A stretch of 64,000 bases of DNA from Alphaproteobacteria bacterium SO-S41 (GCA_019670725.1 AP024629.1:2728001-2792000); one strand, 5' to 3'; shown: positions 7,836-16,590, counted from the first letter of the stretch. Made by a program: numbers and translations. Notes: generated by a model not told the origin, from the sequence alone.

Positions 7836-8112
7836 GGGCCCTCCGTTGAAAAGCGAATCCCTTATGGCGAATCCGCGGGGCGGCGGCAATGACGCCGGAC
7901 TGATTCTCGCCCGGTGAGGAATTTCGGCGCGCTTCCGCGAGGCACGCGCAGAGCGTTTTCAGAAACCCCTCGTTAACCCTCTTCTGCACCCCACACAGAC
8001 TCGGGCGAGGGTTACGTCAAGACAGTTTGGCGACAATTTTTTTGATCATTTTTGCATGCCCCATAAGCCCCTGACTCAGCGTCCTGAATCGGGCTGGCCG
8101 AAATATCATTTC
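7836..8112. other. Intergenic region upstream of nrdJ, distal part
   Basis: About 280 bp between the divergent NDUFA12-like gene and the NrdR-like sites. It contains an A/T-rich run with seven consecutive T residues near 8037-8043 and a TTGATC/TTGCAT stretch that could be part of a promoter. No convincing gene or RNA is seen, and a -35/-10 pair cannot be assigned with confidence. Confidence 0.5.
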
Positions 8113-8157
8113 CCCCACATCTAGTGCCTTACCGACTTCTTAACCCAAAATCTGTTG
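8113..8157 (+). promoter_or_regulatory. Putative tandem NrdR boxes upstream of nrdJ
   Basis: Two 14-bp sites, CCCCACATCTAGTG (8113-8126) and CCCAAAATCTGTTG (8144-8157), match the NrdR core CACTATATATAGTG at 10 and 9 of 14 positions by eye. They are exactly 31 bp apart, three helical turns, which is the spacing expected for paired NrdR boxes. NrdR is the ATP/dATP-sensing repressor of ribonucleotide reductase genes. The assignment rests on similarity, spacing and position; nrdR itself is not in the window. Confidence 0.45.
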
Positions 8158-8162
8158 CGTGC

Positions 8163-8270
8163 CCGGGCCAAAGATGTTTCGCTCTCCTAACTGTCGGACG
8201 GCGAAAGCCACTTCCTCAAGCGCGGTGGGCGCGGGGTAAAGCAGCGAAGTCTCGGACGGTTCTGGCCCGG
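8163..8270 (+). promoter_or_regulatory. Candidate structured 5' leader of nrdJ
   Basis: A closing stem CCGGGCCA (8163-8170) pairs with TGGCCCGG (8263-8270). Inside it, 8176-8183 pairs with 8243-8250 (core TTCGCT/AGCGAA), a GGC-GAAA-GCC tetraloop hairpin lies at 8200-8209, and CCTC..GCGC (8214-8223) pairs with GCGC-GGGG (8229-8236). TCGGACGG occurs twice (8194-8201, 8252-8259). The nested arms suggest a folded RNA between the NrdR-like sites and the nrdJ start, possibly regulatory. Canonical B12-riboswitch landmarks are not complete. Covariation has not been tested. Confidence 0.4.
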
Positions 8271-8402
8271 ATAGGGCATCGGGGGAATATAAAGTCTTTT
8301 CAGGGGTTTACGCGTCGGTTTTGCGCGATTCGCAGCCGATTCACGGGGACCTGACTCTGCGATTCCGGCTTCAACGACTTACGGACCTAGGGCACCAGTC
8401 AC

Positions 8403-11400
8403 ATGCGCATCGAACGCCATTACACCGCGGGAAAGTCGGACGCCTATGACGGCATCGCATTCCGCTCGGCGACCAGTGAAATCCGCAATCCCGACGGCTC
8501 CATCGTCTTCCGCCAGGAGGCGATCGAAGTCCCCGCCCATTGGAGCCAGGTGGCGAGCGACGTGCTCGCGCAGAAGTATTTCCGCCGCAAGGGCGTCGCC
8601 CCGGCCCTGAACGCGGTCGAGGAGAACACGGTCCCGTCCTGGCTGTGGCGGAAAGAGCCCGCCCCGGGCGCGTCCGTCGACGGCGGCGAAACCTCGGCCA
8701 AGCAGGTCTTCGACCGCCTGGCCGGCACCTGGACCTATTGGGGCTGGAAGGGCGGCTATTTCGACGCCGAGACCGACGCCCGCGCCTTCTATGACGAGAT
8801 GCGCTACATGCTCGCCATGCAGATGGCGGCGCCGAACTCGCCGCAATGGTTCAACACCGGCCTGCACTGGGCCTATGGCATCGACGGCCCCAGCCAGGGC
8901 CACTTCTATGTCGACTACCAGTCGGGCGAGCTGACCCGCTCCAACTCCTCCTACGAACACCCCCAGCCCCATGCCTGCTTCATTCAGGGCGTCGCCGACG
9001 ACCTCGTGAACGACGGCGGCATCATGGACCTGTGGGTCCGCGAGGCGCGGCTCTTCAAATACGGCTCGGGCACCGGTTCGAACTTCTCGAACCTGCGCGG
9101 CGAGAACGAAGCCCTCGGCGGCGGCGGCAAGTCGTCGGGCCTGATGAGCTTCCTGAAGATCGGCGATCGCGCGGCCGGCGCCATCAAGTCGGGCGGCACC
9201 ACGCGCCGCGCGGCGAAGATGGTCGTGGTCGATGTCGACCACCCCGATATCGAAGCCTTCATCGACTGGAAGGTCATCGAGGAACAGAAGGTCGCCGCGC
9301 TCGTCACGGGGTCCAAGACCATGGGCAAGCATCTCGCCGCGGTCATGAAGGCCTGCGTCAACTGCGAGGGCTCGGGCGACGACTGCTTCGACCCCAGCAA
9401 GAACCCCGCCCTCAAGCGCGAAGTCCGCGCCGCCAAGAAGGCAATGATCCCCGAGAACTATATCCAGCGGGTCATCCACTTCGCCAAGCAGGGTTACAAG
9501 GAACTCGAAATCCGCACCTACGACACGGACTGGGATTCGGACGCCTATCTGTCGGTCGCGGGTCAGAACTCGAACAACTCGATCCGCGTCAATGACGACT
9601 TCCTGCGCGCGGTCGAAACCGGCGGTGACTGGAACCTCACCAAGCGCGTCAACGGCAAGATCGCCAAGACCCTGAACGCCCGCGACCTGTGGGAGAAGAT
9701 CTCCTACGCCGCCTGGGCCTGCGCCGATCCGGGGATCCAGTTCCACACCACGGTCAACGACTGGCACACCTGCCCGGAGAGCGGCCCGATCCGCGCCTCC
9801 AACCCGTGCTCGGAATACATGTTCCTCGACGACACGGCGTGCAATCTCGCCTCGCTGAACCTCTTGACCTTCCGCACGCCCGACGCGAGCGGCGTCCAGA
9901 AGTTCGACATTGCGGGCTTCGAACATGCCTGCCGCCTGTGGACCGTCGTGCTCGAAATCAGCGTGCTGATGGCGCAGTTCCCGTCCAAGGAAATCGCTCA
10001 GCTCTCCTACGAGTACCGCACGCTCGGCCTCGGCTATGCGAATATCGGCGGCCTGCTGATGTCGACCGGCCTCGGCTACGACTCCGAGGAAGGCCGCGCG
10101 ATCGCCGGCGCGATCACCGCGCTGATGACCGGCGTCTCCTACGCGACCTCGGCCGAGATGGCCGGCGAGCTCGGCGCCTTCCCCGGCCATGCGAAGAACG
10201 CCGGCCACATGCTGCGCGTCATCCGCAACCATCGCCGCGCCGCCTATGGCGAGGGCCACGGCTACGAACAGCTCAACGTCGCGCCCGTGCCGCTGAAGGC
10301 GCAGAACGTCGTCATCCCCGGCCTCACCTCGGCCGCCCGCGCGGCCTGGGACAAGGCGCTGACGCTCGGCGAGGCCAACGGTTTCCGCAACGCCCAGGCG
10401 ACCGTGATCGCGCCGACCGGCACGATCGGCCTCGTCATGGACTGCGACACGACCGGCATCGAACCCGACTTCGCGCTGGTGAAGTTCAAGAAGCTGGCCG
10501 GCGGCGGCTATTTCAAGATCATCAACCAGTCGGTCCCCGAGGCGCTCACCATCCTCGGCTACCCCGCCGACCAGCGCGAGGACATCATCAACTATGCCGT
10601 CGGCCGCGGCACGCTGAAGGGCTCCAACGCCCTCGGCCACACGGCGCTCCGCGCCAAGGGCTTCGGCGACGAGCAGATCCAGGCGATCGAAGCCGCGCTC
10701 GGCACCGCCTTCGACATCCGCTTCGCCTTCAACCGCTGGACCCTCGGCGAGGAGTTCTGCCGCGACCGTCTGAAGCTGACCGACGAGCAGCTGGAGGATT
10801 CCTCCTTCGACCTCCTCGCCCATCTCGGCTTCGCGAAGGCCGAAGTCGAGACCGCGAACCTGTGGGTCTGCGGCGCGATGACGCTGGAAGGCGCGCCGCA
10901 CCTCAAGGACAAGCACATCTCGGTCTTCGACTGCGCCAATCCGTGCGGCCGCATCGGCAAGCGCTATCTCTCGGTCGAGAGCCACATCCGCATGATGGCG
11001 GCGGCCCAGCCCTTCATCTCGGGCGCGATCTCCAAGACCATCAACATGCCGAACTCGGCCGGCGTGAAGGAGTGCGGCGACGCCTACCTCCTCTCGTGGA
11101 AGCTGGCGCTGAAGGCCAACGCGCTCTACCGCGACGGCTCCAAGCTTTCGCAGCCGCTCTCCTCGCAGCTCGTCGCCGACAATGACGACGAGGCCGAGGA
11201 CGCGATGGAGGCCCTGATCGCCGCCCCGCAGATCCAGCGCACCGCGGTCGTCGCCGAGCGCATCGTCGAGCGGATCGTGGAGCGCGTACGCGAGCGCGCC
11301 GCCCGCGAGAAGCTGCCCGGCCGCCGCAAGGGCTACACCCAGAAGGCGGAAGTCGGCGGCCACAAGGTCTATCTGCGCACCGGCGAATACGAGAACGGCA

Positions 11401-12155
11401 AGATCGGCGAGATCTTCATCGACATGCACAAGGAAGGCGCCGCCTTCCGCAGCCTGATGAACAACTTCGCCATCGCCATCTCGCTCGGCCTGCAATACGG
11501 CGTGCCGCTGGAAGAATATGTCGAGGCCTTCGTCTTCACGAAGTTCGAGCCCGCCGGCCTCGTGCTCGGCAACGACTCGATCAAGAACGCGACCAGCGTG
11601 CTCGACTACATCTTCCGCGAACTGGCGGTCTCCTATCTCGGCCGCCACGACCTGGCCCACGTGAAGCCCCCGGGCGTCGGCGACGGCGACTATGAGGATC
11701 TGGGCGGCGGCGAGGACGAAGACCGCGCGCTGAAGCAGCCCCCGCTGCCCCCGCAGGTCTCCACCGGCTTCGTGCGCGGCCGCTCGCTCGGCCTCGTCGA
11801 GCGCTCCGGCGCGGTCCGCGTGATCGAGGCCGAGCCGACCATCGACGCGCGCCTGGACGAGATCCGCAACCAGATCGCCGAGCAGGTCGTGGAACGCCCC
11901 ACCGCTCGCGTCTACGAGGCGGTCGCCGAGAACATCACCAACCGCGTCGCTGAGCTGTTCGACAAGGCCGAGACCCGCATGTCCCCGGCCGAACTCGCCC
12001 GCCTGAAAAAGGAAACCGAAGGCCGCCGCCGCGCCGAAGCCCGCATCAAAGGCTACGAAGGCGACAGCTGCGGCCAATGCGGCAACTTCACCCTGGTCCG
12101 CAACGGCACCTGCATGAAGTGCGACACCTGCGGCGGGACGAGCGGGTGTAGCTGA
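8403..12155 (+). CDS. nrdJ: Adenosylcobalamin-dependent (class II) ribonucleoside-diphosphate reductase
   Basis: Reduces ribonucleotides to deoxyribonucleotides using an adenosylcobalamin-derived radical, needing no oxygen. At 1250 residues it is of the long alphaproteobacterial NrdJ type. Seen in order: an N-terminal substrate domain ([31 protein letters not shown]), the active-site loop [22 protein letters not shown] with the N-C-E residues, [27 protein letters not shown], a Glu/Arg-rich helix ([22 protein letters not shown]), a TSCPD-like region ([35 protein letters not shown]), and a C-terminal CGQCGNF...[14 protein letters not shown] zinc/thiol tail. A 500-bp leader with NrdR-like sites and a folded RNA precedes it. 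Confidence 0.97.
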   Translation: MRIERHYTAGKSDAYDGIAFRSATSEIRNPDGSIVFRQEAIEVPAHWSQVASDVLAQKYFRRKGVAPALNAVEENTVPSWLWRKEPAPGASVDGGETSAKQVFDRLAGTWTYWGWKGGYFDAETDARAFYDEMRYMLAMQMAAPNSPQWFNTGLHWAYGIDGPSQGHFYVDYQSGELTRSNSSYEHPQPHACFIQGVADDLVNDGGIMDLWVREARLFKYGSGTGSNFSNLRGENEALGGGGKSSGLMSFLKIGDRAAGAIKSGGTTRRAAKMVVVDVDHPDIEAFIDWKVIEEQKVAALVTGSKTMGKHLAAVMKACVNCEGSGDDCFDPSKNPALKREVRAAKKAMIPENYIQRVIHFAKQGYKELEIRTYDTDWDSDAYLSVAGQNSNNSIRVNDDFLRAVETGGDWNLTKRVNGKIAKTLNARDLWEKISYAAWACADPGIQFHTTVNDWHTCPESGPIRASNPCSEYMFLDDTACNLASLNLLTFRTPDASGVQKFDIAGFEHACRLWTVVLEISVLMAQFPSKEIAQLSYEYRTLGLGYANIGGLLMSTGLGYDSEEGRAIAGAITALMTGVSYATSAEMAGELGAFPGHAKNAGHMLRVIRNHRRAAYGEGHGYEQLNVAPVPLKAQNVVIPGLTSAARAAWDKALTLGEANGFRNAQATVIAPTGTIGLVMDCDTTGIEPDFALVKFKKLAGGGYFKIINQSVPEALTILGYPADQREDIINYAVGRGTLKGSNALGHTALRAKGFGDEQIQAIEAALGTAFDIRFAFNRWTLGEEFCRDRLKLTDEQLEDSSFDLLAHLGFAKAEVETANLWVCGAMTLEGAPHLKDKHISVFDCANPCGRIGKRYLSVESHIRMMAAAQPFISGAISKTINMPNSAGVKECGDAYLLSWKLALKANALYRDGSKLSQPLSSQLVADNDDEAEDAMEALIAAPQIQRTAVVAERIVERIVERVRERAAREKLPGRRKGYTQKAEVGGHKVYLRTGEYENGKIGEIFIDMHKEGAAFRSLMNNFAIAISLGLQYGVPLEEYVEAFVFTKFEPAGLVLGNDSIKNATSVLDYIFRELAVSYLGRHDLAHVKPPGVGDGDYEDLGGGEDEDRALKQPPLPPQVSTGFVRGRSLGLVERSGAVRVIEAEPTIDARLDEIRNQIAEQVVERPTARVYEAVAENITNRVAELFDKAETRMSPAELARLKKETEGRRRAEARIKGYEGDSCGQCGNFTLVRNGTCMKCDTCGGTSGCS

Positions 12156-12164
12156 GGAGATATA

Positions 12165-12196
12165 CGCGGCTCGCAACGTCTTTATTGCGAGCCGCG
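12165..12196. terminator. Perfect 12-bp inverted repeat after nrdJ
   Basis: CGCGGCTCGCAA (12165-12176) and TTGCGAGCCGCG (12185-12196) form a perfect stem with an 8-nt loop, starting 9 bp after the nrdJ stop. There is no U-tract after the stem, so intrinsic termination is doubtful. It may stabilise the nrdJ 3' end, attenuate read-through into the abi gene 10 bp downstream, or mark the left edge of the inserted low-GC island. Confidence 0.55.
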
Positions 12197-12206
12197 GCAC
12201 GCGACG

Positions 12207-12959
12207 ATGTTCTCAGAAACTGATGCAGATAAGGCTATTCGTTTCCAAAACGCTCTGATCTCTCTCGCCACGGGCGGCAATTTTGACGGAGGGAGCGACG
12301 CTTATCGCGAATTGCGCGAGTACTTCGGCCAGCGAGCCGACACACGTGAAAAGTTACCTGACTTTATTAGGCGCTGCGCGGACACCTCCCAGTTTTGGGG
12401 CTTCATAAAGTACGAGAAGGAGACATATCGCGAGCGACGCGAACTAATTTGGAGCGCCTTCCGGCCTCTAATCACTTATCTCGAATTTCGAGACAACTCG
12501 CCCGCTGTCGACACAGTGACCCATCAGGTCTTGGCGTTCGATCCCAATGACGTCACATCGATATGGCAGAAGGCTCTTGATCGTCGGAACGGTGATCCAG
12601 AGGGAGCGATTACAGCCGCTCGCACCCTTATCGAAACTGTCTGCAAGTACATACTTGACGATGCGAACGTCGGTTACAGCGACGATATCGATTTGCCAAA
12701 ACTATGGAATTTGACAGCCGAGCAAATGAGCTTGGCGCCAAGCCAGCATCAAGAGCCGGCGTTTCGGGCAATTCTGGGAAACCTGCAGGCGGTGGTAAAC
12801 GGATTGGCCTCGCTCAGAAACAAAGTCGGCGACGCTCATGGCCAAGGGCGGAAAGCCGTGCGCCCGCGTTCTAGACATGCCGAACTCGCAGTTAATCTTG
12901 CAGGCGCGGCTGCGAGTTTTCTAATTGCCACTTGGAAAGAGAAACGCGGTGACCGGTAG
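12207..12959 (+). CDS. Abortive infection family protein (Abi_C domain) with a HEPN-like RN-x5-H motif
   Basis: 250 residues. The C-terminal half, about 118-245, has the pattern of the Abi_C domain of abortive infection proteins: AITAARTLIETVCKYILDD...LPKLWNLTAEQMSL...ILGNLQAVVNGLASLRNKVGDAHG...RHAELAVNLAGAAASFLIATW. R204-N205-x5-H211 matches the R-N-x(4-6)-H signature of HEPN ribonucleases, so RNA cleavage during phage infection is a reasonable inference. The N-terminal ~110 residues are not recognised. Base composition is clearly lower in GC than nrdJ. The gene starts 51 bp after nrdJ, behind a hairpin, with little room for a promoter, and is convergent with the HNH gene. Confidence 0.75.
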   Translation: MFSETDADKAIRFQNALISLATGGNFDGGSDAYRELREYFGQRADTREKLPDFIRRCADTSQFWGFIKYEKETYRERRELIWSAFRPLITYLEFRDNSPAVDTVTHQVLAFDPNDVTSIWQKALDRRNGDPEGAITAARTLIETVCKYILDDANVGYSDDIDLPKLWNLTAEQMSLAPSQHQEPAFRAILGNLQAVVNGLASLRNKVGDAHGQGRKAVRPRSRHAELAVNLAGAAASFLIATWKEKRGDR

Positions 12960-12989
12960 TCGAACCCACTGATCGAGTGCGCCACACAG

Positions 12990-13925
12990 TCATCTTCGGT
13001 ATCGCGAGCCGGACATGAGCAGCGTAGTGAGCCTATCAAAGTCGGCTCCACTCTTCGCGCCCTTTAGAAAATTCACAAAGCGGCACACCCACTGCAAGTT
13101 ACCTCTTTGATATCCCTTAGCTGAATCGATCCTATCAAGCGACGCAACCAGTTCTTTAACTGGGTGATCTTCTCTCTGCATCGAATGGCCGGTTATCGGG
13201 CAAATCTCGCGCTGATCGTCGAGCATCTGACGAAGCTCTGATCGCATTTCTTGTTCAGACTCATATCCGAACAATTTCATTTTCCTCGTGCTCGTTACCA
13301 ACTGACCGGACTGCTTGTCGGCAAGAACAGCGTTTCTCAGCGCGCGATCTATTGAGGCGTCCCACCCATCTTTTCGCTCATTCCTAGCCTCTCCGCTTTC
13401 GGCAATAGCTTTGAGAATAACGTCATCCAGTGGTGGATTGATCGTTTCTACGGCCGGCTGTCGAACTAGCACGTTGCGCGCATCAGATATTTGTTGGGCA
13501 TAGAGCTGCGACTGAAGTCGCGACCAACCGTTTTCCGTGTCATGCGACAGCAGCATTGCCTGAAATCGGTCGCCGTCACGGTGCTGTGGCTCGAACACCC
13601 CGAGCTCCTTCACCCCGCCTATGCTTTTGCACCACCAAAGATCTTTGGTGTCGTGATGCAGCCAGATGTCACCGCTGGTTTCCGCGAACGTCTTCAGTTG
13701 ATTATAGTAGGTACTGACAAGCCGCTTCAGTGCGGCGTCACTCTTAGGCTTCCTGTTAACTCGGGCACTCACCGTGGCAGACAGGGCGGAACGCGCAGCA
13801 GATTCGTCTTCTGCCAGATACGCTCGCCAGCATTCGATTTCTGAATAGTAGATAATTTCTCCATTCCGGACGCATTGCGGCCAGTATTTATTGTTCTCGC
13901 CGAAATTGGCTCGATAAATTTTCAT
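12990..13925 (-). CDS. HNH-type endonuclease-like protein with an unrecognised N-terminal region
   Basis: 311 residues. The C-terminal segment 228-290 resembles compact HNH (beta-beta-alpha metal) nucleases: CPITGHSM (242-249), SLDRIDSAKGYQRGNLQWVC (262-281) and N285, the DRID...GY..GN block common in phage and restriction HNH proteins. The first ~150 residues (GDIWLHHDTKDLWWCKSI, GVFEPQHRDGDRFQAMLL) have no family I recognise and could be a sensor or modified-base-binding module. GC is low: one coding line (13201-13260) is 50% GC by count, against 72% for a line of nrdJ. It is convergent with the Abi_C gene, 30 bp apart. Confidence 0.65.
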   Translation of the reverse strand: MKIYRANFGENNKYWPQCVRNGEIIYYSEIECWRAYLAEDESAARSALSATVSARVNRKPKSDAALKRLVSTYYNQLKTFAETSGDIWLHHDTKDLWWCKSIGGVKELGVFEPQHRDGDRFQAMLLSHDTENGWSRLQSQLYAQQISDARNVLVRQPAVETINPPLDDVILKAIAESGEARNERKDGWDASIDRALRNAVLADKQSGQLVTSTRKMKLFGYESEQEMRSELRQMLDDQREICPITGHSMQREDHPVKELVASLDRIDSAKGYQRGNLQWVCRFVNFLKGAKSGADFDRLTTLLMSGSRYRR

Positions 13926-14095
13926 TTTTCTTGGCCAGGCGTTTTCTCATCACGTTGGCCTATCTTGCATTTCTCGAAATCAATCGCGCAAGGCGGTCAA
14001 TGGTAGGAAAATAAGACTCTCGGAACCACCCTCCCCCACCCGCGTTCCCCTGCCAGCACCGCGCACTTGCGCGCCCGCATCAGGAGGACCCGACA

Positions 14096-14530
14096 ATGGC
14101 CGAGCTCACGCTGCACGACATCTCCAAGAAGATGGCCGATATCGATTTCGTCATGCTGCAGACGCATACCGAGAACGGCCAGATCGCCGCGCGGCCGATG
14201 AGCAATAACCAGGACGTCGAATATGACGGCGACAGCTGGTTCTTCATCACCGACGACACGCGCACCTTCTTCGACGTGCAGAGCAATCCAAAGGTCGGCC
14301 TCTCCATCCAGGGCTCCAAGAGCCTGCTGGGCGCGCCCGGCATCTTCATCTCGGTCGAGGGCACGGCCGAGATCATCCGCGACAAGGCGGCGTTCAAGCA
14401 GCACTGGGTGAAAGACCTGGAGCGCTGGTGGAAGGACGGCATCGACACGCCCGGCCTCGCGCTGCTGAAGGTCCACGCCGCGCGCATCCACTACTGGCAC
14501 GGCGAGGACGAGGGCGAGATCAAGGTCTAG
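14096..14530 (+). CDS. Pyridoxamine 5'-phosphate oxidase-related general stress protein
   Basis: 144 residues of the split-barrel flavin-binding fold, closest in pattern to general stress protein 26 type proteins: KKMADIDFVMLQTHTENGQIAARPMSNN, WFFITDDTRTFFDVQSNPKVGLSIQ, FISVEGTAEIIRDKAAFKQHW and a C-terminal VHAARIHYWHGEDEGEIKV. The start is preceded by AGGAGG with good spacing. It returns to the GC-rich composition of the host, marking the right side of the low-GC island. It probably binds FMN, FAD or a deazaflavin; the reaction is unknown. Confidence 0.85.
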   Translation: MAELTLHDISKKMADIDFVMLQTHTENGQIAARPMSNNQDVEYDGDSWFFITDDTRTFFDVQSNPKVGLSIQGSKSLLGAPGIFISVEGTAEIIRDKAAFKQHWVKDLERWWKDGIDTPGLALLKVHAARIHYWHGEDEGEIKV

Positions 14531-14577
14531 GGGCGTCGTCGTCGCTTCACTCCCTCCCTCTCCTCTTTCCCCTCTCC

Positions 14578-14657
14578 TCATGGCCGGGCTTGACCCGGTC
14601 ATCCATTGCCGGCGACCGCGCGGTTGGGGTGGATGGCCGCCTCAAGGGCGGCCATGA
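14578..14657. repeat. Dispersed palindromic repeat, family 2, copy A
   Basis: An 80-bp element with inverted ends TCATGGCC (14578-14585) and GGCCATGA (14650-14657). Its right arm GGTGGATGGCCGCCTCAAGGG is found reverse-complemented in the copy at 36717-36788, so the two lie in opposite orientation. It sits in the gap between two convergent genes. Non-coding. Confidence 0.75.
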
Positions 14658-14705
14658 AGAATGCGGGGACGCGAAATGCGCAAGGCGCGGAACTCGCGCC
14701 GCCCC

Positions 14706-14987
14706 TCACCGCCAGATCGTCATGCACCGCTGATACACGCGCTCGTGCAGCACGTGGTCGTCGGCGAACAGCACATAAGCCTCGGCCAGCCCCACGCTGC
14801 GCCCGCCGGCGTCGATCGCGATCTGCCCGTCCTTCATCACTAGCCGCCAGCCGCCCCCGGCGAACGCCGCCGCGACATCGCGATAGGCGGGGTCGCCGAT
14901 ACTGTCGCGCACCGCGCCGTCAAACTCCGCCCGGCTCATCAGATAGCCGCAGCTGTTCGCGTCGGTGAAATGGGTGGTGCAGGTCAT
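14706..14987 (-). CDS. Hypothetical protein
   Basis: The product is about 93 residues, starting MTCTTHFTDANSCGYLMSRAEF and ending VLHERVYQRCMTIWR. Longer in-frame starts exist (14999 and 15167), but GGAGG lies 12 bp upstream of the ATG at 14987. The protein looks compact and soluble, with three Cys residues, and a C-terminal part (WRLVMKDGQIAIDAGGRSVGLAEAYVLFADDHVLHERVY) reads like a beta-rich domain. No family is recognised. It is divergent from the membrane protein at 15079. Confidence 0.5.
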   Translation of the reverse strand: MTCTTHFTDANSCGYLMSRAEFDGAVRDSIGDPAYRDVAAAFAGGGWRLVMKDGQIAIDAGGRSVGLAEAYVLFADDHVLHERVYQRCMTIWR

Positions 14988-15078
14988 GGGGCGCAGCATC
15001 CTCCGCGCGGCGCACTCTTGCCAATCCCCGCCGCCCTCGCGCACAAGAAAGGCCCACCTTTTTCGTTCAGCCTTCCCC

Positions 15079-15636
15079 ATGCCTGCCGAAACCAAGACCA
15101 GCCATCTCTGGAGCTTCATCGCCGGCGTCACGGCGCTCGCGGCCTTTATCGGCGTTATCGTCGCCACGACCGAGTTCGGCGCGAAGATGTGGGAGCGCTA
15201 TGCCGAGGGTTACGACACCCTGCCCGACTCCTATCCGAACGAGCTGTGGCGCAGCGCCGGCGAGGCCGACTTCGCCTGGCTGGTGGACGACTGGTGCTAC
15301 ACGACGCTCGACGGCTTCGCGAGCCGCTTCCGCGTCGTCGGCGGCGCGCTGGAGCGGCAGAACATCATGTCCTATCCCGGCGACGACGTGACGGCGTGGG
15401 AGAAGACCGAGGTCCACATCTCCAAGAAGGGCAACATGCTGCGCGTCGCCTATCCGGACAACGATGCGTGGCCCGAGGACTTCATCCGCTTCAAGGGCGA
15501 GCGGCCCGCCGAGTTCGGCGAGAACAACCGCACGGTCCACGACGACGGCGCGGTCAGCGCCGGCGAGCCGCGCCAGGTGCTCAGCTGCACGCGCTGCAAG
15601 GTCAGCCGCGACGGGATGACCTATAACTGCACCTGA
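15079..15636 (+). CDS. Single-pass membrane-anchored hypothetical protein
   Basis: About 185 residues. One N-terminal membrane segment (SFIAGVTALAAFIGVIVATTEF, about residues 9-30) is followed by a soluble region (WRSAGEADFAWLVDDWCYTTLDGFASRFRVVGGALERQNIMSYPG...WEKTEVHISKKGNMLRVAYPD) and a Cys pair near the end (LSCTRCKVSRDGMTYNCT). An in-frame upstream extension to 14965 has an atypical Arg/Ser-rich start and is not used. Function unknown. It is followed by a convergent ExbD gene 10 bp away. Confidence 0.6.
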   Translation: MPAETKTSHLWSFIAGVTALAAFIGVIVATTEFGAKMWERYAEGYDTLPDSYPNELWRSAGEADFAWLVDDWCYTTLDGFASRFRVVGGALERQNIMSYPGDDVTAWEKTEVHISKKGNMLRVAYPDNDAWPEDFIRFKGERPAEFGENNRTVHDDGAVSAGEPRQVLSCTRCKVSRDGMTYNCT

Positions 15637-15646
15637 CGCGGGCGGC

Positions 15647-16063
15647 TCACATCTCCTCGCCGATCATCACGACCTTCGCGAAGCCCGCGGCCGACACGGT
15701 GTTGATCACCTCGGTGACGGCGCCATAGCGCACCAGCGCATCGGCGCGCAGCATCACGCGCCGCTCGGTGTCGCCTTTGGTCAGCGCGAGCAGCGCCGGA
15801 CCGATCTCCGCCGCCGTCACCACCCGCTCGCCCAGATGGATGACGCCGGAGGCTTCCAGCGACAGGAAGATCGGATCGCCGGGATCCGGCACGCCGGCGC
15901 TTGCGGGCGGCACGTCGACCTGCAGCGAGGTCGTCGCCATCGGCGCGGCCACCATGAAGATGATGAGCAGCACCAGCATCACGTCGATGAACGGCACGAC
16001 GTTGATTTCGGCACTTTCCTTGTAACTGCCCGGCATGCCGGACATAGCGACGCGCGCACCCAT
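15647..16063 (-). CDS. ExbD/TolR family biopolymer transport protein
   Basis: 138 residues. The N-terminal membrane helix INVVPFIDVMLVLLIIFMVAAPM carries the conserved Asp that conducts protons in ExbD/TolR stators. It is followed by the periplasmic domain (VDVPPASAGVP, FLSLEASGVIHLGERVV, MLRADALVRYGAVTEVINTVSAAGFAKVVMIGEE). ExbD normally works with ExbB (or TolQ) to energise TonB or Tol systems, but neither is adjacent, so its partner must lie elsewhere. The family call is firm; choosing ExbD over TolR is not. Confidence 0.88.
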   Translation of the reverse strand: MGARVAMSGMPGSYKESAEINVVPFIDVMLVLLIIFMVAAPMATTSLQVDVPPASAGVPDPGDPIFLSLEASGVIHLGERVVTAAEIGPALLALTKGDTERRVMLRADALVRYGAVTEVINTVSAAGFAKVVMIGEEM

Positions 16064-16156
16064 CGAAGAGCCCTCCCCTTCACCGGCCGCCGCGGTCCAT
16101 CCGGACGAACCGGCCTGACCTCACGCCGCGCCCGCTTTATGGCGCAACTGTGGCGG

Positions 16157-16525
16157 CTACTTCACGCGCACCGCAAGGTTCGGCGCGGCCGTGCCGTTGA
16201 CGCCGTAGAGCCGCTCGATCGCGCCGCAGATGTCGTCGCGGGTGCGGTCCTTGATGCGCTTGGCGTGGAACAGCACGCGGCCTTCGACATAGGCGTAAGT
16301 CTCGGCATCGGTCAGCGAGAAGCCGCCGAAGCGCTGGACGGCCGCCACCAGCCGCTCGTTCAGCGCGTAGTCGTCGCACTTGTTCGCGCCGGCGATGACC
16401 TGGGCGATGTTCTCGATCGCATTGCTCTGCCGCTCGTTGGGCGAGAACTGCGCGAACGCCGCGCCACTGAGCAGCCCCAAGGCGAGCGCCGCGCCCGCGA
16501 TCCGCCGTCCGATACTGGTGTCCAT
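16157..16525 (-). CDS. Exported hypothetical protein
   Basis: 122 residues from the ATG at 16525. It has a clear signal peptide (GRRIAGAALALGLLSGAAFA, cleavage after AFA) and a small soluble domain: NERQSNAIENIAQVIAGANKCDDYALNERLVAAVQRFGGFSLTDAETYAYVEGRVLFHAKRIKDRTRDDICGAIERLYG. Two Cys residues could form a disulfide. A longer frame to 16603 crosses a transcription terminator and is not used. Family unknown; probably periplasmic. Confidence 0.6.
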   Translation of the reverse strand: MDTSIGRRIAGAALALGLLSGAAFAQFSPNERQSNAIENIAQVIAGANKCDDYALNERLVAAVQRFGGFSLTDAETYAYVEGRVLFHAKRIKDRTRDDICGAIERLYGVNGTAAPNLAVRVK

Positions 16526-16590
16526 GATCGTCTCCTCGTTTGCAGAGAGGAATACGGGATGGCGCAGCGAAACCGGCCACGCCAAACGAA

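Noticed and set aside
8163-8270. Cobalamin riboswitch upstream of nrdJ
   Set aside because: AACTGTcggacGGCGA and AAAGCCACT look like parts of a B12 riboswitch, but the preceding GGAATCC..GGTGCG block and the full B12 box are absent, so it is not called as that class.
8379-12200. Very long reverse-strand open frame opposite nrdJ
   Set aside because: The product is composed of Arg/Ala/Gly/Val-rich sequence without domain motifs and is the codon-bias mirror of nrdJ in GC-rich DNA.
12156-14095. Attachment-site direct repeats flanking the low-GC island
   Set aside because: No matching direct repeats of useful length were seen by eye at the two edges, and no tRNA gene is adjacent.
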